Virus record (IMG/VR): IMGVR_UViG_3300025327_000717
Span: 1-64,000 of that record
DNA length: 64,000 nucleotides
Direction: 5' to 3' (one strand)
From: a virus
The notes under the pieces are model-generated. The model ran no database searches and was not told where the DNA came from. It saw nothing but the letters and a program-made list of their open reading frames with translations. A program made the position numbers and the translations under genes. Within the stretch, counting starts at the first letter, position 1, and each line of letters starts with the position of its first letter. Below are positions 16,662-23,742 of this stretch, piece by piece.

Positions 16662-17315
16662 CTAACTCAGGAAGTCGGCCGCGATGTACTCCAGTGCCCG
16701 CCAGTCCTGATCGATCTCTTCCTGTTCACGCACCTGCGTGATGGCCTGGTCGAGGACCTTCGCCGATGTCATCGGCATGCGAAAGACGCGCTCCACCCAG
16801 CGTTCCTCATCTCCCTGTGCCATCTTCTGGCGCTTCTTCTCGAGCTCATCCCAGTCGATCTCACGGCGCTCGAGGAGCTGCTCCATGCGCCCCCTGTCGT
16901 AAGGCAACAGGTTCGCCAATCGTGAAGCCTCGCGTCGAGATGCGAGATCCTTCACCAGCGCCGAGAGGCGGTCCTCCTGCATCGAGCCACGCGTATCGTT
17001 GAGGACGATGGTCAGCTCTCGCGCCTCATCATCATCGACATCGAGGACGATGCAGGGGAAGACATGGATGTCCTCGGCATAGCCAGCCCGCCAGCGGTGC
17101 TCGCCGTCGATGATCTCAAAGTCAGCACCGCCCAGGCTACGCACCGTGAGCGGATCGACGAAGCCGAACTCCCGGATGGATGCCCGCTCGCGTGCGAACA
17201 TCCCTTCACTCATCCTGTTGGGGTTCCACGTATTCGGCGTGAGCCGTTCGTAAGGGACCCAGATGATCTCGAGGCTACTTGATAGCTGTTCCGCGCTCGA
17301 ACTCATGCCACACAT
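16662..17315 (-). CDS. ParB/Srx-fold protein
   Basis: 217 residues. The N-terminal half has the ParB N-terminal-domain pattern: VPYERLTPNTWNPNRMS, IREFGFVDPLTVRS, then FEIIDGEHRWRAGY near residue 75 (GEHR box, the CTP/nucleotide-binding or catalytic motif of this fold) and a following acidic stretch DVDDDEARELT. The C-terminal half is helical and charged. It overlaps the QueD gene by about 40 bp; ATG at 17306 is an alternative start. Related phage proteins sit beside 7-deazaguanine genes or terminases. DNA binding or DNA-modification duty is inferred. Confidence 0.75.
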   Translation of the reverse strand: MCGMSSSAEQLSSSLEIIWVPYERLTPNTWNPNRMSEGMFARERASIREFGFVDPLTVRSLGGADFEIIDGEHRWRAGYAEDIHVFPCIVLDVDDDEARELTIVLNDTRGSMQEDRLSALVKDLASRREASRLANLLPYDRGRMEQLLERREIDWDELEKKRQKMAQGDEERWVERVFRMPMTSAKVLDQAITQVREQEEIDQDWRALEYIAADFLS

Positions 17316-17622
17316 CCACTCTTGTGAGGCCCGGGAAGTGCGCCGCCAGCCGCTCGAAGAACCAGGCCGCGAGCCCGGTCGTGGTGGTCAGGATGCCAGG
17401 AAGCATCTCACTGAGATCACGGTAGTCGAGTTCATCAGTGATGATGCCGACGACTCGACGAAGGTCAGCCGAGCCCCTCGGCATGCCGCCGCTATCGATG
17501 TCCTCATGGATCACGGTCGCACGGATGTGGTATTCGTGACCGTGCGTCCGCGAACAGACCACTGGCTCATCGAGACGATGGGAGGAGTGGAACGGATGGG
17601 TCGTCGAAAGCTCGTACCGCAC
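17275..17622 (-). CDS. queD: 6-carboxy-tetrahydropterin synthase (QueD/PTPS family)
   Basis: 115 residues from the GTG at 17622. The zinc-binding histidines are seen in PFHSSHRLD and in CSRTHGHEYHI (H-G-H), with the catalytic Cys three residues before the H-G-H as in QueD. LDYRDLSEMLP and the C-terminal VWHEFERGTA match the rest of the family. QueD makes 6-carboxy-tetrahydropterin in the preQ0 pathway, used for tRNA queuosine or, in phages, for 7-deazaguanine DNA modification. QueC, QueE and DpdA are not in this window, so the pathway is unproven here. Residues outside the metal site look divergent. Confidence 0.8.
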   Translation of the reverse strand: MRYELSTTHPFHSSHRLDEPVVCSRTHGHEYHIRATVIHEDIDSGGMPRGSADLRRVVGIITDELDYRDLSEMLPGILTTTTGLAAWFFERLAAHFPGLTRVDVWHEFERGTAIK

Positions 17623-17627
17623 GTGGG

Positions 17628-17846
17628 CTAGGTACCCTTCCCCGACCGTTCGGGTCCCGCGAGCGCGGCGTCCGGTTGCTCTGCAGGATAGCGCACGATC
17701 GTGCTGTCCGCACCTCGTTCTGCGGGATACCACGTTCCCAGGACCTCGACGCGACCACGCGAGCGGATGACTTGCACCGGCTCTGTGAGGCGTTGGAAGT
17801 TGGCGCGGAAGTCACGGACGATGAGGATGCGCTTAGCCTTCCTCAC
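17628..17846 (-). CDS. Small Phd-like protein
   Basis: 72 residues from GTG 17846 (VRKAKRILIVRDFRANFQRL). The pattern of a basic start, then R-[DE]-F-x-x-x-F-x-R-L-x-E-P-V, then a turn and a tryptophan-containing strand (GTWYPAE) resembles the N-terminal domain of Phd/YefM antitoxins. The protein encoded at 25522-25815 shares the same N-terminal pattern, so the two are paralogues. Could be a small transcriptional regulator; no toxin-like partner is adjacent. Overlaps the upstream gene by 14 bp. Confidence 0.55.
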   Translation of the reverse strand: MRKAKRILIVRDFRANFQRLTEPVQVIRSRGRVEVLGTWYPAERGADSTIVRYPAEQPDAALAGPERSGKGT

Positions 17847-18108
17847 TCGTCGCTCCTGTCGCTTCTGGAGACACATCACGCCACTTACCATCGCGGAAAC
17901 GTGTATCGACGACGAAGCTGGAAAGGCTGATGGTCCGCAACTTGCCATCATCGTCGATGGCGACCCACTCGATAGCCGTAGGGCCCTGATACTCGCCGAC
18001 ACGCTCGACAGAGGAAACGGCACCGACGACGATCACTGGCAAACCGTCGACGGTGCCGTATAGGGGGTTGAAGAGCTCTGTGTACATGTGCCACGAAGGG
18101 TACACCAT
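17833..18108 (-). CDS. Hypothetical protein
   Basis: 91 residues, beta-rich (VDGLPVIVVGAVSSVERVGE). The first ATG lies inside a CACGATGGTG operator copy and has no ribosome site. A second in-frame ATG (MYTELFNPLYG) is at 18087, so the true start is uncertain. No recognised family. Confidence 0.55.
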   Translation of the reverse strand: MVYPSWHMYTELFNPLYGTVDGLPVIVVGAVSSVERVGEYQGPTAIEWVAIDDDGKLRTISLSSFVVDTRFRDGKWRDVSPEATGATSEEG

Positions 18109-18116
18109 CGTGCCAC
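18088..18116. promoter_or_regulatory. Operator-like pair GTGCCAC ... ACACCATCGTGCCAC
   Basis: GTGCCAC at 18088-18094 and ACACCATCGTGCCAC at 18102-18116 repeat the elements found in the divergent promoter at 18570-18597. They overlap the start of the 91-aa gene and lie between two small minus-strand genes. Probably a site for the same regulator. Confidence 0.5.
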
Positions 18117-18117
18117 G

Positions 18118-18351
18118 CTACTTCTTGGGCTTGTCCTTCGGTGCGGTGTCCTGCATGAAGTAGACGATCTGGTCGGCTGGGACGGCCACGCGCTCACTCG
18201 TGCGATTGCCGTTCTTGTCAAGCACCCAGGCCATCAGCCAAGGGATGTTCTTGTTGGGCTCGAGGACCTCGATGGATCCGCCCTGCCTCGCGACGATGAG
18301 TCCACAGGTGCCCTCCTTCGTGACGACCGTGAGTCGATCCCGGATGGCCAT
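18118..18351 (-). CDS. Hypothetical protein
   Basis: 77 residues from ATG 18351 (MAIRDRLTVVTKEGTCGLIV) with GGAGCCTCTG ahead. The start overlaps the upstream stop as TGATG. It has a small beta-barrel look and a lysine-rich tail (PKDKPKK). No family recognised; contains the phrase VAVPADQIVYFM. Confidence 0.6.
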   Translation of the reverse strand: MAIRDRLTVVTKEGTCGLIVARQGGSIEVLEPNKNIPWLMAWVLDKNGNRTSERVAVPADQIVYFMQDTAPKDKPKK

Positions 18352-18530
18352 CAGAGGCTCCAGCCCAAAGCCTCGGCGACCTGCCAACCGAACAAGAACG
18401 CGAGCATCAAGATGAACCAGTGATACCAGAGCCGTAGGGTATCCAGTTGGCTCATGATCTCCTCACGAGTCGTCCTGTCCACCATGAGGATCCTCGTATC
18501 CCTGCCTCGTTCTTCCATCTCTAGCGTCAT
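18351..18530 (-). CDS. 59-residue single-pass membrane protein, first gene of late transcript
   Basis: Found by reading the minus strand. ATG at 18530 has a perfect AAAGGAG site 5 nt upstream, and the stop overlaps the next gene as TGATG. The N-terminal 25 residues are charged (MTLEMEERGRDTRILMVDRT), followed by YHWFILMLAFLFGWQVAEAL, a transmembrane helix. It is the first gene downstream of a -10-like TATAGT at 18561-18556 and a set of operator repeats, so it opens the minus-strand late transcript leading to the terminase. Function unknown. Confidence 0.75.
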   Translation of the reverse strand: MTLEMEERGRDTRILMVDRTTREEIMSQLDTLRLWYHWFILMLAFLFGWQVAEALGWSL

Positions 18531-18546
18531 GACTGCTCCTTTCGTG

Positions 18547-18615
18547 TGGTTCTAAACTATACCGCAACGTGTCACCATCGTGCCACTTGCGTGGCACGAC
18601 ATGGAGTGCTAGGAT
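18547..18615. promoter_or_regulatory. Divergent promoter with operator dyads
   Basis: Minus strand: -10-like TATAGT at 18561-18556, about 25 nt before the ATG at 18530. Plus strand: TTGCGT at 18587-18592, a 17-nt spacer, and TAGGAT at 18610-18615. Between and over them lie GTGTCACCATCGTG (18570-18583) and the perfect dyad GTGCCAC-TTGC-GTGGCAC (18580-18597). One regulator bound here could control both directions. The core belongs to the dispersed ATCGTGNCACGAT family. Confidence 0.65.
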
Positions 18616-18621
18616 GCCACT

Positions 18622-18885
18622 CGTGGACGCCAAGCTAGCGTTCACAGGAAGATGACGGAAACGGGGGGTCCACGCCCCTCAACGTATCCTCGGGTGCAGA
18701 GTAACGTGCCACGTCACAGGGCCGACCGGTGAGTGACGAGGCCGGAAGCCCAGCCAGGGCCGAAACACCAGGTGGCAACCAACGAGGAGTCGAGTCGCAC
18801 TCTTGAACGTAGTGATTACGTCTCGTGCGGGTATACGAGAGCCCCGCCTTCCGCAAGATGACCCCGGGATGACCGGGGTCTTCCT
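18622..18885 (+). ncRNA. Candidate small RNA of ~260 nt
   Basis: A plausible promoter (TTGCGT-N17-TAGGAT) ends at 18615 and a stable GC hairpin ends at 18880, with no convincing gene on either strand between them. The interval contains several short complementary stretches (GGCC/GGCC near 18719-18743, CTCGT/ACGAG near 18822-18839). It is flanked by minus-strand genes on both sides. I cannot assign it to a known RNA class; the boundaries are predictions. Confidence 0.4.
18860..18880. terminator. GC-rich hairpin GACCCCGG/CCGGGGTC
   Basis: A perfect 8-bp stem with a GATGA loop, followed on the plus strand by TTCCTGTG. It lies 9 bp beyond the stop of the minus-strand gene ending at 18889, so it may end that operon, the candidate plus-strand RNA, or both. 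Confidence 0.6.
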
Positions 18886-18888
18886 GTG

Positions 18889-19518
18889 TCAGGCGTCGAC
18901 TGGCAGTGGCATCGGATGCAGCATCGACTGCGGCACGATCCACTTCTCAAGATCGCCATCCCTTTTGTAGAGATGACGCAGCTTGCCGTGCTCGACGCGG
19001 ATCCAGCCACGTAAGACGAAGGGATCGATACCGGTCACGAGCAAGGCGACACGCTCATCGGGATCGTTGTCATAGAGGACGAGAGGTCCGGTGTGGTCCT
19101 TCGTGTTGCGGACCTCGACGTTCTTGCCGATGTCTGCTCTCTTGCGGCTGCGTCGGTAGCTGGACCGTAGGTAACCTTTGTTGTGCGGCAGGCCTGTCAG
19201 GCGCGATGCCACGAGTTCAGCGACGATGCCACGGGCTTTGGCTGCGAGCTCGCCCTCGCGTGGGATGTACTTGGACTTCCAGCCATGCTCGGTGTTGTCT
19301 TTGATGATCTTCACGGCACGTCGGAGAGCCTCCTCAGACTCTCTCGACTCGGCTCGAGTCGACCAACATCCATAGGCGTAGTCATCGTCGATGACATCGT
19401 GATGACAGGCATATGCCGGCTCGTTGCGGTATCGGTCGAAGTAGTGCGATGGCGGGGACCCGCAGGTATAGCAAGGACGCAGTGGGTCGAACGGCTCCCA
19501 GCCGTCTCGCCACTTCAT
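18889..19518 (-). CDS. Conserved-looking phage protein, possible nuclease fold
   Basis: 209 residues. The N-terminus has a zinc-like CYTCGSPPSHYFD with further Cys/His (YACHHD). The C-terminal half has KRADIGKNVEVRNTKDH, then LVLYDNDPDERVALLVTG and FVLRGWIRVEHGKLR. That layout (acidic residue, E-V-R, then GWI strand) recalls PD-(D/E)XK-like proteins, but the lysine is replaced, so I call this only suggestive. Last gene of the minus-strand small-gene operon; ATG overlaps the upstream stop. Confidence 0.6.
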   Translation of the reverse strand: MKWRDGWEPFDPLRPCYTCGSPPSHYFDRYRNEPAYACHHDVIDDDYAYGCWSTRAESRESEEALRRAVKIIKDNTEHGWKSKYIPREGELAAKARGIVAELVASRLTGLPHNKGYLRSSYRRSRKRADIGKNVEVRNTKDHTGPLVLYDNDPDERVALLVTGIDPFVLRGWIRVEHGKLRHLYKRDGDLEKWIVPQSMLHPMPLPVDA

Positions 19519-20036
19519 GCCGTCCTTCTCTTCACCAGTGGCAAGGGACTGATACCAGCAGCCTGGATGGGGCAGGTCGCGTCACGACACAGGCCCTCTG
19601 GCTCACACTCCTGACAGAACTTCGCGATGGTCTTCTTGTAGATATCCAGACGTGCATGCGCGAACACACCGAGGCTCCCACGCGTAGCTCTCTGTCGACG
19701 AGCCTCGGCCGCGAGCCGACAACGATTCCCGCAATACTTAGCGGTCATACAACTGCTGCCGTCGACGAAACCCGTTCCGCAGGTCGCGCAATCCTTGCTC
19801 CTGATGGCCACCACCATGGTCAAGATGGCATGGCACGAAAGCACCTCAGCCAAGATGCTGGCGTTCTCCAGCAACGGCAACCGAAAGCCTGTCCGCCATC
19901 GCCAGATGCGCTCTCGTTGGATACCGCTGAGTGATGCCAGGGCGACGTTGCTCAATCCGCGTTTCGTCATCTCACGGTCAAGAAGACGACTCCATCGCCG
20001 CGTCTCCTCTTTGTTGTCGCCGCTAGTCTCCCTCAT
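19515..20036 (-). CDS. Helix-turn-helix protein with C-terminal zinc finger
   Basis: 173 residues from ATG 20036, which overlaps the upstream stop as ATGA. Residues 10-65 (REMTKRGLSNVALASLSG, then IQRERIWRWRTGFRLPLLEN) are a Cro/CI-type HTH. They are followed by CATCGTGFVDGSSCMTAKYC and further cysteines near the C-terminus (CQECEPEGLCRDATC). A DNA-binding regulator is likely, and it is a candidate for the factor that reads the phage operators (inference). Confidence 0.7.
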   Translation of the reverse strand: MRETSGDNKEETRRWSRLLDREMTKRGLSNVALASLSGIQRERIWRWRTGFRLPLLENASILAEVLSCHAILTMVVAIRSKDCATCGTGFVDGSSCMTAKYCGNRCRLAAEARRQRATRGSLGVFAHARLDIYKKTIAKFCQECEPEGLCRDATCPIQAAGISPLPLVKRRTA

Positions 20037-20284
20037 CCGAGACCGAAGTGGCGGCGCGATGGGATGGTCATGGGCGATCGCATCCATGGCGGAAGACGAG
20101 GCGTCGCCAATCCTTCAAGATGCAGGTCTGAGGTACCGATCTCCGGCGGTAGCGGCTCATCATCGCGCAGCCACGCGATGCACTCGTCGGCGTCCGCGAA
20201 GTGCAGCCAGCGGTGATCCCATCGATACCACGCCAGGTACGCGGCGGCGGCGATGAGGGCCAGCAGGATGGCGGCGCGGGTCAT
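20033..20284 (-). CDS. Small membrane-anchored protein
   Basis: 83 residues from ATG 20284. The N-terminus MTRAAILLALIAAAAYLAWY is a single hydrophobic anchor, followed by a soluble acidic part (FADADECIAWLRDDEPLPPE). Its N-terminus is nearly the same as that of the next gene upstream (MIRAAILLALIA), so the pair arose by duplication. ATGA overlaps at both ends. Confidence 0.65.
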   Translation of the reverse strand: MTRAAILLALIAAAAYLAWYRWDHRWLHFADADECIAWLRDDEPLPPEIGTSDLHLEGLATPRLPPWMRSPMTIPSRRHFGLG

Positions 20285-20553
20285 GGCACGCACCTTCGGC
20301 AGCGGCCCTTGCCCTCGACATAGGCGAACAGCTCGGCCCGTGTGATGGGACGAGCGTCCCTGGCGATGACGCTCGTGGGGGCTATCGCGCGCCACGTTCC
20401 CCAGGTCTTCAGCTCCACCTGGCCGCAGCCGCACTTGCGGACCGCGAACCAGACCAAGCTGCCCCACGCGCACTCCTGCCAGCGATGCAGGAACGGCAGC
20501 AGGCGATGGGCGAGCCTAGCGATGAGAGCCAGGAGGATGGCGGCGCGGATCAT
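20281..20553 (-). CDS. Small membrane-anchored protein with Cys motifs
   Basis: 90 residues from ATG 20553. The start MIRAAILLALIARLAHRLLP matches the paralogue at 20033-20284. The soluble part contains KCGCGQVELKTW and the end GKGRCRRCVP, together a possible C-x-C...C-x2-C zinc site. Coupled to both neighbours by ATGA overlaps. Confidence 0.65.
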   Translation of the reverse strand: MIRAAILLALIARLAHRLLPFLHRWQECAWGSLVWFAVRKCGCGQVELKTWGTWRAIAPTSVIARDARPITRAELFAYVEGKGRCRRCVP

Positions 20554-20717
20554 GCCGCCACCAGCCTGTTCGTGTGATAGCACGTTCGTTCGTTGCACTC
20601 GCCATAGGTGCCGCGATGCTTGCTGACGCGGTGCCAACGCCGTCCCGCAGCTTCCAACTCCTGCTTGGCCTTCGCGATGCTGATGCCTGTCCTGGTCGGC
20701 GTCGTCGGGCTAGCCAC
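20550..20717 (-). CDS. Small hypothetical protein
   Basis: 55 residues from GTG 20717, starting within the end of the upstream gene. The N-terminus (VASPTTPTRTGISIAKAKQE) is followed by a basic helix and CNERTCYHTNR. The stop overlaps the next ATG. Very small, but coupling on both sides supports expression. Confidence 0.5.
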   Translation of the reverse strand: MASPTTPTRTGISIAKAKQELEAAGRRWHRVSKHRGTYGECNERTCYHTNRLVAA

Positions 20718-21030
20718 GGCGCAGCGCCTCGATGTCGCTGGCGGCGAAGTCGAGCCACGTCTGCTGGTGATCGCAGCCGGCGAGGTCGTGCTCGCCAAGG
20801 TCGCTGATGCAGAAGCCCGGTCCCCAGCGGTCGTGCTGACGTACCGCCAGGCTCTCCACCGTGACCGCGGCACCCGTCTCTAGCAGCGCCTTGATGGCGC
20901 TGAGGTCGGGATCCAGCCGTTCCAAGGCAAGAGTCGCGTCGTGTAGCACTTCCCACGTCGAGGTGAGCCTGCGACGGTGATGCTCCATCGTGGCCTCCAG
21001 CACCGCCAGGGCGGCCTCGGCGGGGGTCAT
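20710..21030 (-). CDS. Hypothetical helical protein
   Basis: 106 residues from ATG 21030 (MTPAEAALAVLEATMEHHRR). The first two thirds are helical, then comes RWGPGFCISDLGEHDLAGCD. ATGA overlap with the upstream gene, whose N-terminus (MTPEEMLAEV) is similar in style. No family recognised. Confidence 0.6.
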   Translation of the reverse strand: MTPAEAALAVLEATMEHHRRRLTSTWEVLHDATLALERLDPDLSAIKALLETGAAVTVESLAVRQHDRWGPGFCISDLGEHDLAGCDHQQTWLDFAASDIEALRRG

Positions 21031-21380
21031 GGCTTCGTCCCCAGAGCTGCGTCGATGGCGGCGGCGACAGCGCCCTCCAGCGTCGCAGCCTTGCGCCGGA
21101 ACTCCAGTTGGTCGCCCGCATACAGCATCGCCTCGTAACCCGAGATGTTGTAACCAAGCACCCACCAGAAGTCCGACTCGATCAGCCGCTCCACCGCGGC
21201 GCCGATGGCAGCCTGTCGGGCGAGGTCGGAGGGGATGGCCTCCATGGCTCGTTCAGCACTGCAAGAGCACTCGCGAGCCTCAGCCTCGGGGTCGAGCATC
21301 GAACAGTCCGAGAAGTGACCGTGCTCGAAGTAGTACATCCAGTCGTATTCGACCTCGGCCAGCATCTCCTCGGGGGTCAT
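21027..21380 (-). CDS. Hypothetical protein
   Basis: 117 residues, acidic, with a Cys-bearing segment (DCSMLDPEAEARECSCSAER) and a tail rich in Ala (AAAIDAALGTKP). Its ATG overlaps the upstream stop, and the upstream gene's last codons (QKEGA) supply its ribosome site AAGGAGGGAGC. Confidence 0.6.
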   Translation of the reverse strand: MTPEEMLAEVEYDWMYYFEHGHFSDCSMLDPEAEARECSCSAERAMEAIPSDLARQAAIGAAVERLIESDFWWVLGYNISGYEAMLYAGDQLEFRRKAATLEGAVAAAIDAALGTKP

Positions 21381-21571
21381 GCTCCCTCCTTCTGGGCCTC
21401 GTGGGCGGCGAGGGCCTTACGAGCGTTAGCGATGCCGTCTGCATGCAGCGGGTTGTCGTCACAGGCACGGTGCTGCGTCCGATGCTCCAGTTCGTAGTCC
21501 CAGAGCGCCCGGTACAGCGCGTCGGCATCAGCGCGGGCAGCGTCACGCTCGGCTTGCAGCTCGGGGGTCAT
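21377..21571 (-). CDS. Small helical protein ending AQKEGA
   Basis: 64 residues, largely one helix (MTPELQAERDAARADADALY). The start and the C-terminal HEAQKEGA resemble the 181-aa protein at 23972-24517, which contains YEAERDAARAALDRM and ends HEAQKEKA, so the two share sequence. The terminal codons encode the ribosome site for the next gene. Coupled by ATGA overlaps. Confidence 0.6.
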   Translation of the reverse strand: MTPELQAERDAARADADALYRALWDYELEHRTQHRACDDNPLHADGIANARKALAAHEAQKEGA

Positions 21572-21795
21572 GGCACTCGCTCCACGTGGATGTTGGCTTT
21601 GTCTGACTGCCAGATATGCGTCTCGGGCTCGCCCTCCACGTCGTCCCTTGCCCGCCAGATGATGATGGCTGCCTCGATGGCGGCGAAGGGATCGAGGTGC
21701 TCGACCGTCACCACTTCGATGAACCGCCGCGGGGCGATGGACACGCCCGGGCTCAGGGCGACCATGTAGCGGTAGGACTCAGGCAACGGGCTCAT
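21568..21795 (-). CDS. Small hypothetical protein
   Basis: 75 residues (MSPLPESYRYMVALSPGVSI) with one stretch AAIEAAIIIWRARDD. ATGA overlaps at both ends. No family recognised. Confidence 0.58.
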   Translation of the reverse strand: MSPLPESYRYMVALSPGVSIAPRRFIEVVTVEHLDPFAAIEAAIIIWRARDDVEGEPETHIWQSDKANIHVERVP

Positions 21796-22076
21796 GGCTT
21801 CTCCAGCGCGAGGTAGGCATCCACGGCATCGTGCAGGTCATCGCCTTCGTCCTCGAGCCGCAACCGCATCCCGATACCCATCGTCGATATGGGGTCGTCC
21901 GGGTCGCTGAACATCACCAACTCGTTCTCGAGGAAGTCATCGATGCGCACTGCGGCTTCGACGAGCGCAGCCAGGACCTTGCCTCGTGAGTCCTCGAGGA
22001 TGCGCGAAGCCAGCACCGTCTGGCCCGCCTTCTCGAGGTCCCATATCACGTCAGCGAGCAGCGCGTGCAGTGTCAT
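21792..22076 (-). CDS. Hypothetical acidic helical protein
   Basis: 94 residues from ATG 22076 (MTLHALLADVIWDLEKAGQT), the codon overlapping the stop of the 33-aa membrane peptide. Acidic throughout (LRLEDEGDDLHDAVDAYLAL). No family recognised. Confidence 0.58.
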   Translation of the reverse strand: MTLHALLADVIWDLEKAGQTVLASRILEDSRGKVLAALVEAAVRIDDFLENELVMFSDPDDPISTMGIGMRLRLEDEGDDLHDAVDAYLALEKP

Positions 22077-22174
22077 GGACACGACGCCGTCGACACGGTC
22101 ATCGCCACGGCGGTGACCGTGAGGCAGATGATGATGACCAGAAGCAGGATCAGCCAGCGTGTCTGGTCGCTCAT
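22073..22174 (-). CDS. 33-residue membrane peptide
   Basis: Read directly from the minus strand: MSDQTRWLILLLVIIICLTV and a short tail to the stop, which overlaps the next ATG as ATGA. One transmembrane helix. Only a weak ribosome site is visible; the coupling overlap is the main support. Confidence 0.5.
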   Translation of the reverse strand: MSDQTRWLILLLVIIICLTVTAVAMTVSTASCP

Positions 22175-22226
22175 CGGATCACCGGTCTCGGTAGCCTGAT
22201 GTTGACCCTACCCATGTGTCATCTCC

Positions 22227-22667
22227 CTATCGACTCCCGCCTGGCCCGATACGAGCCAGGCCGCCATCTTCGACGAACTCACCGAGCGTCCTGCCGTTCG
22301 GCATGAGCAGGTAGGGCATGAACTCCTGCTCGAGGCTGGTATCCCCACCATCGATGAACTCGAGTTTGGCTTTGATGAGCAGGACGTGGGCACGCCAGCG
22401 TCGGCGCCACTCTTGCTCGGCTTTCGTCTTCCAGTCGACGTTATGCGAATAGACGTAGTCACCGGAGTCACGCTTTCGAATCTCATCAGCCGTAGGCCTC
22501 ATGATGCGGAACCGGAAGCGCTGGTCCCCGAGTTCGAACTGAAGCGTGTCGCCGACCGGCTCCGTACCCCAGGCCATGCGCTCACAGCCATGCTTGGCGA
22601 GGATGCCACTGATCTCGCCTCGGCTGCTCTCGACCGAGACCTTCGTGCCATCCGCGAACCGCTTCAT
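22227..22667 (-). CDS. Conserved phage protein of unknown function
   Basis: 146 residues. MKRFADGTKVSVESSRGEIS through HGCERMAWGTE and the RFRFRIMRP strand resembles a protein I associate with many phages of high-GC hosts: KVxVERSxxEIxxxLxxYG, then a beta core and a helical WRRRWRAHVLLIKAKLEFI. The family is uncharacterised. Its ATG overlaps the stop of the upstream zinc-finger gene. Confidence 0.65.
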   Translation of the reverse strand: MKRFADGTKVSVESSRGEISGILAKHGCERMAWGTEPVGDTLQFELGDQRFRFRIMRPTADEIRKRDSGDYVYSHNVDWKTKAEQEWRRRWRAHVLLIKAKLEFIDGGDTSLEQEFMPYLLMPNGRTLGEFVEDGGLARIGPGGSR

Positions 22668-22810
22668 CGACGCGTCTCCTCCTGTCGCTTCCCCGGGCAG
22701 ACCTTCGTAGCAGTCAAGTTCGTCTGTCCGCAGTCCATGCAGACCTTCCGCACACCGGTGATCCTCGTGAACGCGGTGTTACTGATCCAGACATGACGAC
22801 GCTCGATCAC
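22664..22810 (-). CDS. 48-residue zinc-ribbon-like protein
   Basis: Read from GTG 22810 (overlapping the upstream stop as GTGA; ribosome site AAGGAGGGAGC lies in the upstream gene's last codons) to a stop overlapping the next ATG. VCMDCG and VCPG provide three cysteines. Too short for a family call; possible metal-binding peptide. Confidence 0.55.
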   Translation of the reverse strand: MIERRHVWISNTAFTRITGVRKVCMDCGQTNLTATKVCPGKRQEETRR

Positions 22811-23001
22811 TTCGCTCCCTCCTTCTGGGCCTCGGTGTAGAACTCCAATAAGCCATCGCTTCGCCTCACGACGACAAAGGGGTGGCCGACTAGCCGGAAG
22901 CGGTAGGGTCGATCGTCATCCATCTTGGTCGGGTCCAACCTAGCGACGGTGCCGTACTCGTGGATGGCATCCCTGTCACGACGCAAACGAAGGAACCTCA
23001 C
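22807..23001 (-). CDS. Small hypothetical protein ending QKEGAK
   Basis: 64 residues (MRFLRLRRDRDAIHEYGTVA), basic N-terminus, beta-type middle (FRLVGHPFVVVRRSDG). Its C-terminal codons double as the ribosome site of the next gene. Confidence 0.55.
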   Translation of the reverse strand: MRFLRLRRDRDAIHEYGTVARLDPTKMDDDRPYRFRLVGHPFVVVRRSDGLLEFYTEAQKEGAK

Positions 23002-23029
23002 TTCGCTCCTTCCCCCTAGGCCTCGGCGA

Positions 23030-23416
23030 TCACTGGAGATCGATCTCGGGGACGATCACGGACGGTTTGAAGATGACCCGGTACTGCTGCGTGCTCGCGT
23101 CGGCCGCGTCGAGCTGCTCCACGAAGTAGGTCACGTTGTCGGACAGGCCCAGGAAGTGCTTCTTGAACTGCCCTTCCGGGGTCTTGCAAGTGACCTCCAG
23201 TGAGCCACCGAGCGCCGCGTGCTCTGTCTCGACCGAGCAGCGGCCCTCGATCACCAGGAGGTACTTGTCGGTGATGCCGTTCATGAAGATGACCCGGCGC
23301 TGGATCTCGAACTGCTCCGCGGCCACGGACAGGTTCTGGGAGGCCACGTCGGCATCAGAGCTGCAAGCTGCGATCGCGAAGGCGGACAGCGCCAACGCTA
23401 CGATGGACTTCTTCAT
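23030..23416 (-). CDS. Phage beta-sandwich lipoprotein
   Basis: 128 residues. MKKSIVALALSAFAIAACSS is a lipoprotein signal with the cysteine lipobox (IAAC). The mature part (LSVAAEQFEIQRRVIFMNGI, YLLVIEGRCSVE, HFLGLSDNVTYFVEQLDAAD, YRVIFKPSVIVPEIDLQ) closely follows a widespread phage family annotated as a beta-sandwich lipoprotein of unknown role. Likely exported and tethered to the host membrane, perhaps in superinfection exclusion (inference). GGAGGAG site in front. Confidence 0.8.
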   Translation of the reverse strand: MKKSIVALALSAFAIAACSSDADVASQNLSVAAEQFEIQRRVIFMNGITDKYLLVIEGRCSVETEHAALGGSLEVTCKTPEGQFKKHFLGLSDNVTYFVEQLDAADASTQQYRVIFKPSVIVPEIDLQ

Positions 23417-23742
23417 CTGGACTCCTCCTTCTGTGGCTCGTAGGTCAGCATGTCTTCGACACGCTCCTGTAGTTCAGCGATGCGTCGGGCCTCGTGGACG
23501 AGAGCTGCGTATGGAGCTGCCATCCGGGCGAGGTCATCGAGTGCGGCCACAAGGCTGTGATCAGACGTAGCCGCGAGTACGGGGCCCTCTTCCATCGGCG
23601 GCGCCAGCCCGCCGTCAGCGCCGAGCAGGCGAGCCGTCCAGCACCCGCGTGGCTTCCCACTCGGGTTCCACCAGACGTCCATGCGCCAACCGCGGGCCTT
23701 CATCACAGCCGCCGTGGCCTGCCAGCGACGCGGCTCACTCAT
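23413..23742 (-). CDS. Hypothetical protein
   Basis: 109 residues from ATG 23742 (MSEPRRWQATAAVMKARGWR). A Trp-rich N-terminal domain is followed by a helical half (LVHEARRIAELQERVEDMLT). ATGA overlap upstream, and its last codons (EPQKEESR) encode the ribosome site of the lipoprotein gene. Confidence 0.58.
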   Translation of the reverse strand: MSEPRRWQATAAVMKARGWRMDVWWNPSGKPRGCWTARLLGADGGLAPPMEEGPVLAATSDHSLVAALDDLARMAAPYAALVHEARRIAELQERVEDMLTYEPQKEESR

